Source: a virus | Strand: one strand, 5' to 3' | Virus record (IMG/VR): IMGVR_UViG_3300030333_000275 | Span: 19,807-47,732 of that record | DNA length: 27,926 bases | Part shown: piece by piece, positions 1-8,009 of the stretch | Numbering within the stretch: position 1 is the first letter of the stretch | How the letters are laid out: each line of letters starts with the position of its first letter | Made by a program: the position numbers and the translations under genes | Notes under the pieces: generated by a model | Told to the model about the DNA's origin: nothing | Seen by the model: only the letters and a program-made list of their open reading frames with translations | Database searches by the model: none

Positions 1-1
1 T

Positions 2-346
2 GTCGGATATACTTTTAATGGAACTGAGTATACTTCTTATTTAGAACGTGAAGGATTATCAGTAACTCCTGAGTTTTATACAGAACAATTTAGTTCAATA
101 GCTTTATTAACTCAAGGTACTGGCACATTAAATGTTAAAACAATTGCAACTAATAGTCCAGGAGCTGCAATAGATTTTACCAGCCCAACTGTTACAGGTA
201 CTTTTAATGTTGCTAGTTCATATAAGTCTGACTCAAGATTAAATGGTAGATTTGTAAGTTATCGTATAGATGATGGTACAACTACGACAACATCATGGAA
301 CTTATCAGGTATTCAAATAGAAGTTCAAGATGGAGGAACTAGATGA
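2..346 (+). CDS. Virion structural protein, C-terminal part (5' end outside window)
   Basis: An open frame entering from the left edge (first complete codon at 2) encodes about 114 residues and stops at a TGA that overlaps the ATG of the next gene. The visible part is rich in Thr, Ser, Asn and Gly with alternating hydrophobics, which suggests beta structure. It ends in a segment with the pattern RLNGRFVSYRIDD...WNLSGIQIEV. A similar C-terminal pattern (R.xGRxxxxR...WxLxGxxxxV) is something I associate with podovirus tail or virion structural proteins encoded just before fibre genes. The coupled stop/start shows it is transcribed and translated with the tail-tip gene. The family cannot be named from the C terminus alone. 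Confidence 0.72.
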   Translation, partial: VGYTFNGTEYTSYLEREGLSVTPEFYTEQFSSIALLTQGTGTLNVKTIATNSPGAAIDFTSPTVTGTFNVASSYKSDSRLNGRFVSYRIDDGTTTTTSWNLSGIQIEVQDGGTR

Positions 347-1776
347 CAGTTACTCAACCTTCACAGAATCCTAATAAAACACCTGCTGATGCTGCTTGGG
401 AAAAAGAAATAACTGATGCAGCCAATGATTTAATGTATCAAATAAGAAACTTAAATTCAGGAATGACAGGAGACAGCAACCAAATATTAGTTTATGCAAC
501 TGATGCAAATGGTAGTGACATGTCTTATGAGCAAAGAGCTTTAGAAGGTTACTCAGCAGTTCTTAATTATTCTGGAGAACTTCCTACATTACCTGTATCA
601 GGTCTTGTATTTACACCTTTTTCAGATGTAGCTGTTAATACAATTATTTATCAATACTATAGAACAAATACTGTACAAACTTCTGCGCCTGCTGCTAATG
701 GTACTTATAATGCTAGGACTGGTGAATGGCTATCAACTAATCTTTGGCAGAAAACATTACCTGCTATGGATAATGTATTAACTTGGGTAAGCCATGCAGT
801 TATAACAGGCTCAGGGGATTCAGTAAGTTATACATGGAGTAATCCAGTTTTATATTATTCTAATAGAAGAGGTACTGGAAAAATATATTACCAAGATGCT
901 CAATCCGCTACACCTGCTAATCCAGTAGCTTCTGATTATAACTTTGCTACAGGTGTTATTACATTTACTGATATGAGTGATGGACAAACTAATAAATGGC
1001 AGCAGTCACCCGTTACAGTAGATGTAACAGATACTACAAAACTTATGTGGACCTGTGAATTTGTAGCTGAACAACATCCTGGAGCAGCTGCGGCTACTGT
1101 AACATTTACATCACCTGCTAATTATATTGCAGTATCAAGTGATTTAGAATCTAACAATTATAATGCAGGTACTGCTGGTTGGAAAATAGAAAGATCAACA
1201 GGTAATGCAGAGTTTAATAATATAACTGCAAGAGGAAATATAACAGCTGAATCAATAACTTCAGGTACTTTAGACGTAGATAGAATTGGTACTAATTCTA
1301 TTGGTATGACTCAAATTGCTACAACGTTACAATCAAGTAACTATAATACATCTACTCAAACTGGTTGGCAAATAAAGCAAGATGGTACTTCAAGATTTTA
1401 TGGAACTGTTATATCACGACAAGTACTAGCACAGTCAGGAACTTATACTATTCCATCGACAGCTATTTCTGCTTTAGGCCTTTATTTACATACTAAAAGT
1501 TGGTATGTTAATGTACCAGGCTTAGGTACTACTCCTTGGGTAAATACAAGTAAAACTTATGTAGCAGTTGCAGGTATTACAAATGCTTCTGTGTCTGGAA
1601 ATAATGCCCCTAATATTGATTGGGGATGGCAATGTAATGTAATCCTTAATACTAATTGGGGTGGTGGAACAGGTATTCCTTCTCATACAGGTGTAGTATT
1701 AGAAGTTAAACTTTTTAGTAAAAATGTAACAAATGTACAAGGTTCATTACTATGGAAAGTATTTGAGGTAACATAA
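343..1776 (+). CDS. Tail-tip / tail-fibre-like structural protein (477 aa)
   Basis: The product is probably an exposed tail component that contributes to host recognition. The N-terminal half is Thr/Ser/Asn-rich and beta-like, with low charge. Residues ~270-300 and ~331-360 contain two copies of a short module, SNYN..T..GW.I...G...F, separated by an NITARGNITAESITSGTLDVD segment. Modules of the GWKIERSTGNAEFNNI type are common in phage tail-tip (lambda J-like) and fibre proteins just before the distal receptor-binding end. The remaining ~110 residues would then be the distal domain. The start overlaps the upstream stop (ATGA) and is preceded by GGAGG. The gene sits between a structural gene and the internal virion protein genes, which differs from T7, where the fibre gene follows gene 16. 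I see no enzymatic motif such as a depolymerase, and no chaperone domain. Confidence 0.65.
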   Translation: MTVTQPSQNPNKTPADAAWEKEITDAANDLMYQIRNLNSGMTGDSNQILVYATDANGSDMSYEQRALEGYSAVLNYSGELPTLPVSGLVFTPFSDVAVNTIIYQYYRTNTVQTSAPAANGTYNARTGEWLSTNLWQKTLPAMDNVLTWVSHAVITGSGDSVSYTWSNPVLYYSNRRGTGKIYYQDAQSATPANPVASDYNFATGVITFTDMSDGQTNKWQQSPVTVDVTDTTKLMWTCEFVAEQHPGAAAATVTFTSPANYIAVSSDLESNNYNAGTAGWKIERSTGNAEFNNITARGNITAESITSGTLDVDRIGTNSIGMTQIATTLQSSNYNTSTQTGWQIKQDGTSRFYGTVISRQVLAQSGTYTIPSTAISALGLYLHTKSWYVNVPGLGTTPWVNTSKTYVAVAGITNASVSGNNAPNIDWGWQCNVILNTNWGGGTGIPSHTGVVLEVKLFSKNVTNVQGSLLWKVFEVT

Positions 1777-1982
1777 TGGATTATAAAAAAGGACAAGTAA
1801 TAAGTGCAATACATAATGATGAAAGTCTTCTTTATGATAAAGATGCTATTACTATACAAACTATTGGTAATATTATGGATAATGAAGAAAAAACTACAGA
1901 ATTATTAGTTAGAACTTATCTAACTTCTGACAGTGATTACGAAGAAGGTGTTAAAATTTATAAGGAATTTCATAAATTATGA
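1776..1982 (+). CDS. Small hypothetical protein (68 aa)
   Basis: I do not recognise this protein. It is acidic, contains no membrane segment or cysteine motif, and ends in EEGVKIYKEFHKL. Its ATG shares one base with the stop of the tail-tip gene (taATG) and its TGA overlaps the next ATG, so it is translationally coupled on both sides. The unbroken frame and tight coupling argue for a real gene. The position suggests an accessory structural or assembly role, but nothing in the sequence identifies one. Confidence 0.7.
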   Translation: MDYKKGQVISAIHNDESLLYDKDAITIQTIGNIMDNEEKTTELLVRTYLTSDSDYEEGVKIYKEFHKL

Positions 1983-2452
1983 TTAGATTAATAGAGGATA
2001 ACGATACATTTGACGCTATACAACTTATGAGAAGATACACAATTAATAACGGTGACTTCTTTGGTTTTGATTATAATGAAGCATCATGGATGAGATACTT
2101 CTTAGATATAGTGGAACAACAAAAAACAAATCCACACTATTTAGCTATCGGTGATTTTACTGAACATAATATAGTGGGATTCTTAACAGCAACATCTTAT
2201 GTAAATCATTATGATAATAGATATGTAATGGATGTTAAAGATTGTATTGTAAATTTAGAAAATAAAAATAATGCTTTTATAGTATACAGATTATTCGATG
2301 CTATGATAGAGCATACTAAAAAACATGGTGGTAAACACTGGAGGGCAGACTCAGCACGAGGAGAAAGTGATTCGTTTAAATATGGAAAGGTATTAAAACG
2401 TAGATATAATTGTCAAATAAGCGCTTCAATAAGAGGCGTCATAGGAGAATAA
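1979..2452 (+). CDS. GNAT-like acetyltransferase-fold protein, in the position of T7 gp13
   Basis: This 157-aa protein has the general layout of a small GNAT domain. An N-terminal helix-rich part is followed by a beta-beta unit, HYLAIGDFTEHNIVGFL (residues ~53-69), resembling GNAT strands 3 and 4. Then comes an amphipathic helix, IVYRLFDAMIEHTKKHGGKHW, and a final strand. I cannot point to a convincing Q/RxxGxG/A acetyl-CoA loop, so catalysis is uncertain. GNAT-like proteins are often found at the start of the internal-virion-protein cluster of T7-like phages, where T7 itself has gene 13. Here too the gene sits immediately upstream of a gp14-like protein. The start overlaps the previous stop by four bases. 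It could be a non-enzymatic assembly factor that keeps the fold. Confidence 0.5.
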   Translation: MIRLIEDNDTFDAIQLMRRYTINNGDFFGFDYNEASWMRYFLDIVEQQKTNPHYLAIGDFTEHNIVGFLTATSYVNHYDNRYVMDVKDCIVNLENKNNAFIVYRLFDAMIEHTKKHGGKHWRADSARGESDSFKYGKVLKRRYNCQISASIRGVIGE

Positions 2453-2454
2453 AT

Positions 2455-3090
2455 ATGGGTGGAGGAAGACGAGCACCTCAGACCACAACAGTTTCAGGTG
2501 GTATAGATAAGGAATTTAAGCCTTATTTAGAAAAAGCTTTAGGTATGGTTACTGATCGTTTTGAAGCAGAAGCAGCAGACTCAGGTAAGGTTGTAGCTGG
2601 AATGACACAAGCTCAAAAGGATGCATTAGCTGCTCAAGAATCATTAGCTAGAGAGGCAATGGCAGGAGATGCTGATAAAAGAGATATGTATGGTAGAGCT
2701 CTTGCAGGTACTGGTGAGTATGATTATACTGCAGCACGTAATAGAGACATGCAAAATGTTATGGGATCAGCAGCAGGTCAAGCAGCTATGGGTGGATCAT
2801 TAGGTTCTGCGCGTGCTGAGAAAGCTATGCAAGGTGCATTAGCAGATAGATCAATGCAATTCCAACAACAAAGACAAGCTGATATAACATCTGGCTTAGG
2901 AATGAAAGATCAGTATATGGCAGGAAAAGCAGCAGGTATTCAAGGCTTAGCAGATGTAGGATCTGCAAGACAGCAATTTAATCAAGCTGTATTAGATGCG
3001 CCACATACAGCAGCATCAAGATACTTTGGTTATTTAGGTTCTGCACCACAAACTCAAACTCAAACTACAACTGGTGGTGGAGGTAAGTAA
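2455..3090 (+). CDS. Internal virion protein, gp14-like (211 aa)
   Basis: The protein is rich in Ala, Gly, Gln and Met. It opens with a Gly/Thr-rich tail (GGGRRAPQTTTVSGG) followed by a 'KEFKPYLEKAL' helix and long Ala/Gln-rich helices. It ends with a YFGYLG motif and a Gln/Thr/Gly-rich tail. This arrangement (TTT near the start, '.PYL...', a long helical middle, a Y..LG block, a Gly tail) is typical of virion proteins in the gp14 position of marine T7-like phages, and the length is close to T7 gp14 (196 aa). I chose the ATG at 2455 because it follows GGAGAATAAAT and starts just after the upstream stop. A longer frame from 2410 would overlap the GNAT gene and lacks a ribosome-binding site. 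It is likely ejected into the host envelope with the proteins encoded downstream (inference). Confidence 0.6.
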   Translation: MGGGRRAPQTTTVSGGIDKEFKPYLEKALGMVTDRFEAEAADSGKVVAGMTQAQKDALAAQESLAREAMAGDADKRDMYGRALAGTGEYDYTAARNRDMQNVMGSAAGQAAMGGSLGSARAEKAMQGALADRSMQFQQQRQADITSGLGMKDQYMAGKAAGIQGLADVGSARQQFNQAVLDAPHTAASRYFGYLGSAPQTQTQTTTGGGGK

Positions 3091-4151
3091 TGTTTTATAA
3101 TAGAAATAAATATCCAGAGGATCAAACACAAAATAAATTTTCAACAGTAGCCCCAAGCGCTAATCCTGGTAATGCTATGGCTCCTCCTAATTATAAGATA
3201 AGTGGACCTCTTGCAAATCATCAACCTGATACTAAACTAAGAGATGCTGCTGTTGATGTAGGTGGTAGTGTTGCAGGTAAAGGTATAGAAGGTGCACTCT
3301 TTGGTGGTGGACCTAAAGGAACTTTCCTTGAGAAAGGTATATGGGGATTAGGTGCTGGTGCTGGTAGTGCTACTATGCCTGCTGCGGCTGGTGCTAATTT
3401 AGCAGCTACTGCTGGTAATGTAGCTAATGCTGCAACAATAGCAAATGCTGCTGGAGCTAGTGGTGTTGCTGGTGCTGGACTTGGTGCAGGCTTAGCAGCC
3501 GCTGCGCCTATAGCAATCCCTGCACTTATTGGTGCTAAGATGTTTGGTTTGTTTAATAAAGGTGGAAGCGTAGGACCTCTAGCTCCACAGTATAAACAAA
3601 GTGGTGGGCCTACATTAGAAGATTATGATAATGATCCTTTACTTATAGAGTGGCAGAGTTTATATGATGACTATAATTCAGGTATAATAGAAGCTGATCA
3701 TCCAAGAGTACTAGAACTACAAGCTATATTAGACCAAAAATATGGAGCAAATTATTATGATCGTGGTGGATACCAAGAAGATGAAATGAGTCATCGTTCA
3801 AAGAATATGAGAGTACCTTATCCTGGCTTTATGGATTTTGCAAGGATGACAGGTAGAAATATTTGGAATAGTGAAGCTCCTATGTGGGAAAAGATTATGA
3901 TGACTGGTGCAATACCAGTTGATTATGGTATGAGTAAATTAAAACATGCAATACATGATAAAGATTATGGGTTAACTAGAAATGCTATTAACTATGATGA
4001 TCCAATGGTTTTAAATCCTGGAGAAGTTCATCAGTCAATGCTGCTAGGACCACTTAGTGATATTAATTATAGAAATCAAGGTGGAGAAGCTACAAGCAAA
4101 CCCCAATCAACTAAGATAGAAAAGAAAGAGACTATTGAATATAAGAGCTAG
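3090..4151 (+). CDS. Gly/Ala-rich internal virion protein (353 aa)
   Basis: Residues ~58-156 form a long Gly/Ala-rich, mostly uncharged stretch with GxxxG-type spacing, ending AAAAPIAIPALIGAKMFGLF. That looks like a membrane-inserting or tightly packed helical segment. It is followed by FNKGGSVGPLAPQYKQSGG, a Gly-rich linker of the NKGG type often seen in ejection-protein genes of marine podoviruses, and then by a hydrophilic Tyr/Asp-rich C-terminal half. The gene starts on the last base of the preceding stop (taATG), so the two are coupled. Its place between gp14-like and lysozyme-bearing proteins fits a component of the DNA-ejection channel (inference). No enzymatic motif is visible. Confidence 0.6.
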   Translation: MFYNRNKYPEDQTQNKFSTVAPSANPGNAMAPPNYKISGPLANHQPDTKLRDAAVDVGGSVAGKGIEGALFGGGPKGTFLEKGIWGLGAGAGSATMPAAAGANLAATAGNVANAATIANAAGASGVAGAGLGAGLAAAAPIAIPALIGAKMFGLFNKGGSVGPLAPQYKQSGGPTLEDYDNDPLLIEWQSLYDDYNSGIIEADHPRVLELQAILDQKYGANYYDRGGYQEDEMSHRSKNMRVPYPGFMDFARMTGRNIWNSEAPMWEKIMMTGAIPVDYGMSKLKHAIHDKDYGLTRNAINYDDPMVLNPGEVHQSMLLGPLSDINYRNQGGEATSKPQSTKIEKKETIEYKS

Positions 4152-4160
4152 GAGTTTAGT

Positions 4161-7100
4161 ATGAAATATAAGACTACTCAAAAAGATCGTTATGGGAATA
4201 TGAGATCTTTGGAAATAGATACTGGCGAAAAGAATATGGAAGTTCCTCCTATGACTTCCAGTATTCCTCAGTATGAAGCTGTTGGAGGGTTAGCTGAGAA
4301 TCATCCAGGAGAACCAAAGGGATCTGATACTGTACCGGCTTGGCTTACTCCTGGAGAATTTGTTGTTAATAAAGAAGCTGTTGATATGTATGGTCCACAG
4401 ATTAAAAAGATGAATGATATAGGTAGAGCAGTGCAAGATGGTAATATGAATCCTAATCAAGCACCTCCTGTGTATGCAAATGAAGGTATAGAAGTACCTA
4501 TGAGTAAACCTTTACGTTTAGCTTTTGAACATCAGTATGGATCTACCTTAGAAGACTGGAAAAATTTATTAAAAAAAAGAGAAGGTGGATTTAGATCTGA
4601 TGTATATTCAGGCGCTCGTGATCCTAATGTATGGGAGCCTACTACTGGCTTCGGACATTTATTACCAGTAAGTGAATATCCTTTTGAAAAGTATGGAAAA
4701 GGAGGAGTACAAGGTCCATTTATAGATGAAGCAGCAGCTAATGAACAGTTTGAAAAAGATTTTGCTATAGCTCTTGCATCAGCTCAAAGAAATGTAGGAA
4801 CAGATGTTTGGAGAGAACTACAACCTCAACAACAATTTGCTTTAGCTAATATGGCATTTCAAATGGGGCAGTCTAGACAAGCTGGGCTAAGTAAAACAAT
4901 GGATGCTATTAAAGCTGGAGATTGGAAAGAAGCTCAGAGACAAGCAGAATTTAATTTCTTTGCAAATAATCCTAATAAAATTCATAGTTATACTGCTTGG
5001 GCAAATCCTAATACAGGTACTCCTATTAGAGTTAAAGATTTTCAAGCTTTTATACAGGCTTTTCCAGAAGTAGAAGAACAATCTTCTGAAGTGCCTATTA
5101 TAATTGATGCAGTACCTAATGTTGAAGATCCTTCTCAAGTACCTGATGGTGGTTTGATTGTTAAAGATATTCCCAGACCCCTTGGTAGCGATCAGTCTCT
5201 TGGCGATGCTGTTATGGACAAAGTTCAAGGAGGCATTAATGTAGTTAGAGATAGAGCTGGTAATATTATTAATTGGGTAGGAGATACTGCTACTGGTATT
5301 CATAATGTATTACACCCTACACAAGAAGAATTATATGGACAAAATAAAAATAGAGGCGGACCTATTTATGCTTATGACGGAATGCAAATACCATTAACTA
5401 GAGGTGGAGGTAAACCATGGTGGGAAACAGTAAATCTTTTTCCTTGGTCTGGTAATCAAGTAGAAACAGAATATACTAGTAGACATCCAGGAGCAGGTGG
5501 AAGTCCTGCAGTTCCATCTATTCCTAACACAGTAGATCATGGTTTTCAACAAGCATTAAAAGGAAAAATATTAAATCAAGTAGATTCTTATAACCCTCAA
5601 GGATTAGGTGGAGAAGAAGCAGTTGTTCCAAATAATAAATGGGATATAAATGATTTAGAGATACGAGATGATAGTACCTCTATGACAAATGAAGATTGGG
5701 GTTCAAGTGGTGTAAATTTATTAGCTCCTCCAGAATTTCCAGAATTTTATAGGCCAGCTGATGCACCTGCTCCTGATTATGGAGAAGCCCCTGCTGCATG
5801 GGAAATGAGGTATGATAATACACAACCATTCACAAGTAACTATGATAAGTATGTTCAAGAAGAAATAGCTGGTACTCCTGCTTATAGTATTCCACCAGTA
5901 GTACCTCCTATTCCTGTATCAGATTGGAATGCTGATCCTAATAAACTTAATCCTCCACCATTAGTAGTACCTGATGATTCAAATATTGTAGGAGGTCCGG
6001 GTTCTGGTCCTAATAGAATTACACCAGTTATACCAAGTATTGTAGAGTCTTATGATCCTCAGGGATTAGGTGGAGAAGAAGTTATATCAATACCTAATAT
6101 TCCTGTATCAGATTGGAATGCTGATCCTAATAAGATCACACCACCTATGCCAGTAGTACCTCCAAGTGGTGGTCCACCTGCTGGTGCTTATATAGGAAGT
6201 CCTTCAAGTCTTGGATTAGATCCTGATGCATATGATCAAGAGACTGGAGATTTATTAAGTTATCCACCTTCTAATTTAGAAGCGGAAGCAATGGACTATA
6301 CTAAACCTAATATGCTTTTAATGGATGGTGATATACTTTCAAATATGAACTTACCTACTGATTCTAGTTTAGATCATGAGTTAGCAAGATTAGAAAAAGT
6401 ACTTGATACTGAAATGAAATATTTAATTGCTACACGTGATCATACTCCTCCGAGTGATAAGCAGCGTGCAGACTTAGAATATTATAGAAATAATGTTGCT
6501 AAACTTCAAGAACAAATTAAATCTATTAAAGGAAAGAAAGGTTTAAAGAAAATTGAAGAAAGGTTTTCACCTAATGTTGAAGCAGCTAAACAAGAAATAA
6601 AAGATGCTGAAACAATAAAATCTCTTCAAGCTGTTATAGATAATCCTAATGCAAGTGAAACAGAAAAAATTATAGCAGCAAAAGAAATTAATGAGTTAGG
6701 TGGTGAAACAACTGAAGAGAAAGCAAAAAAGGCTGCAGAAAAAAAGTTAAGTGACTTAGCAAATAATGTAGATGATAATCTTAATAATGCTATAAATAAC
6801 GATCTTAATTCAGCTGATGGTAAGAAAGCTACAAAAGATGCAGAAAATAAAGATGATGATGATCCAGAGAAAAGTAAAGCTAGAAAGATGTTTGACTTTT
6901 TGTTTGGAGATCTTATAGACCAAGGTGAAATAGGTAGAGCGATTGCTGTATACTTAGGATCTAGGGCTATGGGTTATGATCATGGTAGTAGTATTGGTTA
7001 TGTAGCTAGACAGTATCTTACAAGAATTGATAAAAAGAATGCAGCATTTAAGAAGTGGATGCTTGACAATGTAGGTAAGTATACTGCATCGTCTATAGAA

Positions 7101-8000
7101 AAGTTTAAGAAGACAGGTAATCCTGCACATCTTATACCAATAGGTGCAAAGCCTAGATCTCAAGGTAGAAGCAAGATGATGTACCATCCTGATTTAAGAT
7201 CAGAAGGAATGGCTTATGAATTTAAAGTAAAGAATTCACAAGGTGAAGATGAAACTTTCTGGTCATTCGATCCTACTGGAAAGAATGATAAGTTAAGAGT
7301 AGGAGTTGGATGGACAGATAAAAATGTACTTGATGTAGGTACAGAAGAAATAAACCTTGTTAAAGACATGCTAGTAGGTATGCAGAATAAAATAGATAAA
7401 GAAGTGACAGGTAAAAAGGATAATAAGAGAACTAAGTATTGGAGTTCTAATAGTGATGTTCCTGGTCTTATACCTGCAGCAGCAGCTGGCGAAGTTGCTC
7501 AGTGGTTACATGAAAGAGATATACCACCTGGTAAATATCAAACTGCTATTGCTGAAGCCTATACAGCATTAATAAATTCTAACAAAAGAAAAGTAAAAGA
7601 GCTAGGTGATAAAGCTGTAATTGAAAGTTCATTGATACCTTACTTACAAGAAGCAACAGTTAAAGTACGTTTAGAAGATATGACTTTTATTAATGAAGAA
7701 GGTAAAACCGAATTAATACCTTCTCCTGCAGTAGCAATGCTGGATGGAAAGAAAAGAGTAATGAATACTAAACTCTTAGTTGATCTTGAAAAGAAAATTG
7801 ATATGGTATTTCCTGCAGGTACTGCTGATAGATTCTGGGCACAAGCTGCACAGTCTTGGATAAAAGATGCTGATGTTAGAAAAGAGTTTATAGCATCTGC
7901 TAAGACTAAAGAGTTTAAAGAGTATACACCATTTGCTTTATGGGCAGAGTATTTATTACAAAGTGAAATAGAACGAGCAGCAAAAGAAACTGCACAATAG
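4161..8000 (+). CDS. Giant internal virion protein with embedded T4-type lysozyme domain (1279 aa)
   Basis: Residues ~45-75 carry the GSDTVPAWLTPGEFVVNKEA motif seen in many phage virion proteins. Residues ~125-300 form a GH24 (T4 lysozyme-like) domain. E141 in 'REGGFRSDVY' matches the catalytic Glu, D154 ('ARDPNVW') the catalytic Asp, and TTGFGHLL aligns with TIGIGHLL of T4 lysozyme. A later stretch, ANMAFQMGQ...AG...W.EA....FF.N.PN, follows the T4 C-terminal lobe. It would cut peptidoglycan during DNA entry rather than at lysis, replacing the transglycosylase of T7 gp16. Residues ~400-730 are Pro-rich with internal repeats, ~737-905 are charged coiled coil ending in an Asp run, and ~905-1279 form an unrecognised C-terminal domain. 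AGGAG lies upstream of the ATG. No separate endolysin or holin is in the window. Confidence 0.85.
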   Translation: MKYKTTQKDRYGNMRSLEIDTGEKNMEVPPMTSSIPQYEAVGGLAENHPGEPKGSDTVPAWLTPGEFVVNKEAVDMYGPQIKKMNDIGRAVQDGNMNPNQAPPVYANEGIEVPMSKPLRLAFEHQYGSTLEDWKNLLKKREGGFRSDVYSGARDPNVWEPTTGFGHLLPVSEYPFEKYGKGGVQGPFIDEAAANEQFEKDFAIALASAQRNVGTDVWRELQPQQQFALANMAFQMGQSRQAGLSKTMDAIKAGDWKEAQRQAEFNFFANNPNKIHSYTAWANPNTGTPIRVKDFQAFIQAFPEVEEQSSEVPIIIDAVPNVEDPSQVPDGGLIVKDIPRPLGSDQSLGDAVMDKVQGGINVVRDRAGNIINWVGDTATGIHNVLHPTQEELYGQNKNRGGPIYAYDGMQIPLTRGGGKPWWETVNLFPWSGNQVETEYTSRHPGAGGSPAVPSIPNTVDHGFQQALKGKILNQVDSYNPQGLGGEEAVVPNNKWDINDLEIRDDSTSMTNEDWGSSGVNLLAPPEFPEFYRPADAPAPDYGEAPAAWEMRYDNTQPFTSNYDKYVQEEIAGTPAYSIPPVVPPIPVSDWNADPNKLNPPPLVVPDDSNIVGGPGSGPNRITPVIPSIVESYDPQGLGGEEVISIPNIPVSDWNADPNKITPPMPVVPPSGGPPAGAYIGSPSSLGLDPDAYDQETGDLLSYPPSNLEAEAMDYTKPNMLLMDGDILSNMNLPTDSSLDHELARLEKVLDTEMKYLIATRDHTPPSDKQRADLEYYRNNVAKLQEQIKSIKGKKGLKKIEERFSPNVEAAKQEIKDAETIKSLQAVIDNPNASETEKIIAAKEINELGGETTEEKAKKAAEKKLSDLANNVDDNLNNAINNDLNSADGKKATKDAENKDDDDPEKSKARKMFDFLFGDLIDQGEIGRAIAVYLGSRAMGYDHGSSIGYVARQYLTRIDKKNAAFKKWMLDNVGKYTASSIEKFKKTGNPAHLIPIGAKPRSQGRSKMMYHPDLRSEGMAYEFKVKNSQGEDETFWSFDPTGKNDKLRVGVGWTDKNVLDVGTEEINLVKDMLVGMQNKIDKEVTGKKDNKRTKYWSSNSDVPGLIPAAAAGEVAQWLHERDIPPGKYQTAIAEAYTALINSNKRKVKELGDKAVIESSLIPYLQEATVKVRLEDMTFINEEGKTELIPSPAVAMLDGKKRVMNTKLLVDLEKKIDMVFPAGTADRFWAQAAQSWIKDADVRKEFIASAKTKEFKEYTPFALWAEYLLQSEIERAAKETAQ
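5585..6133 (+). repeat. In-frame duplications inside the Pro-rich linker of the lysozyme-bearing virion protein
   Basis: Two different units each occur twice. A 35-bp unit encoding IPVSDWNADPNK is identical at 5910-5944 and 6099-6133. A 19-bp unit encoding GLGGEE is identical at 5601-5619 and 6063-6081, within a slightly longer similar stretch (Y[ND]PQGLGGEE). Both spacings are multiples of three, so the frame is kept. They look like recent duplications in a low-complexity linker. Confidence 0.9.
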
Positions 8001-8009
8001 GAGTTTGAT

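Noticed and set aside
4887-5303. Long - strand open frame (138 codons) opposite the lysozyme-bearing virion gene
   Set aside because: It has low-complexity Asn/Ser/Ile content typical of antisense of AT-rich coding DNA, no ribosome-binding site, and lies wholly within a well-supported gene.
5585-6133. Repeats considered as a possible CRISPR-like or regulatory array
   Set aside because: There are only two copies of each of two different units, in frame within a Pro-rich protein linker; they are coding duplications.
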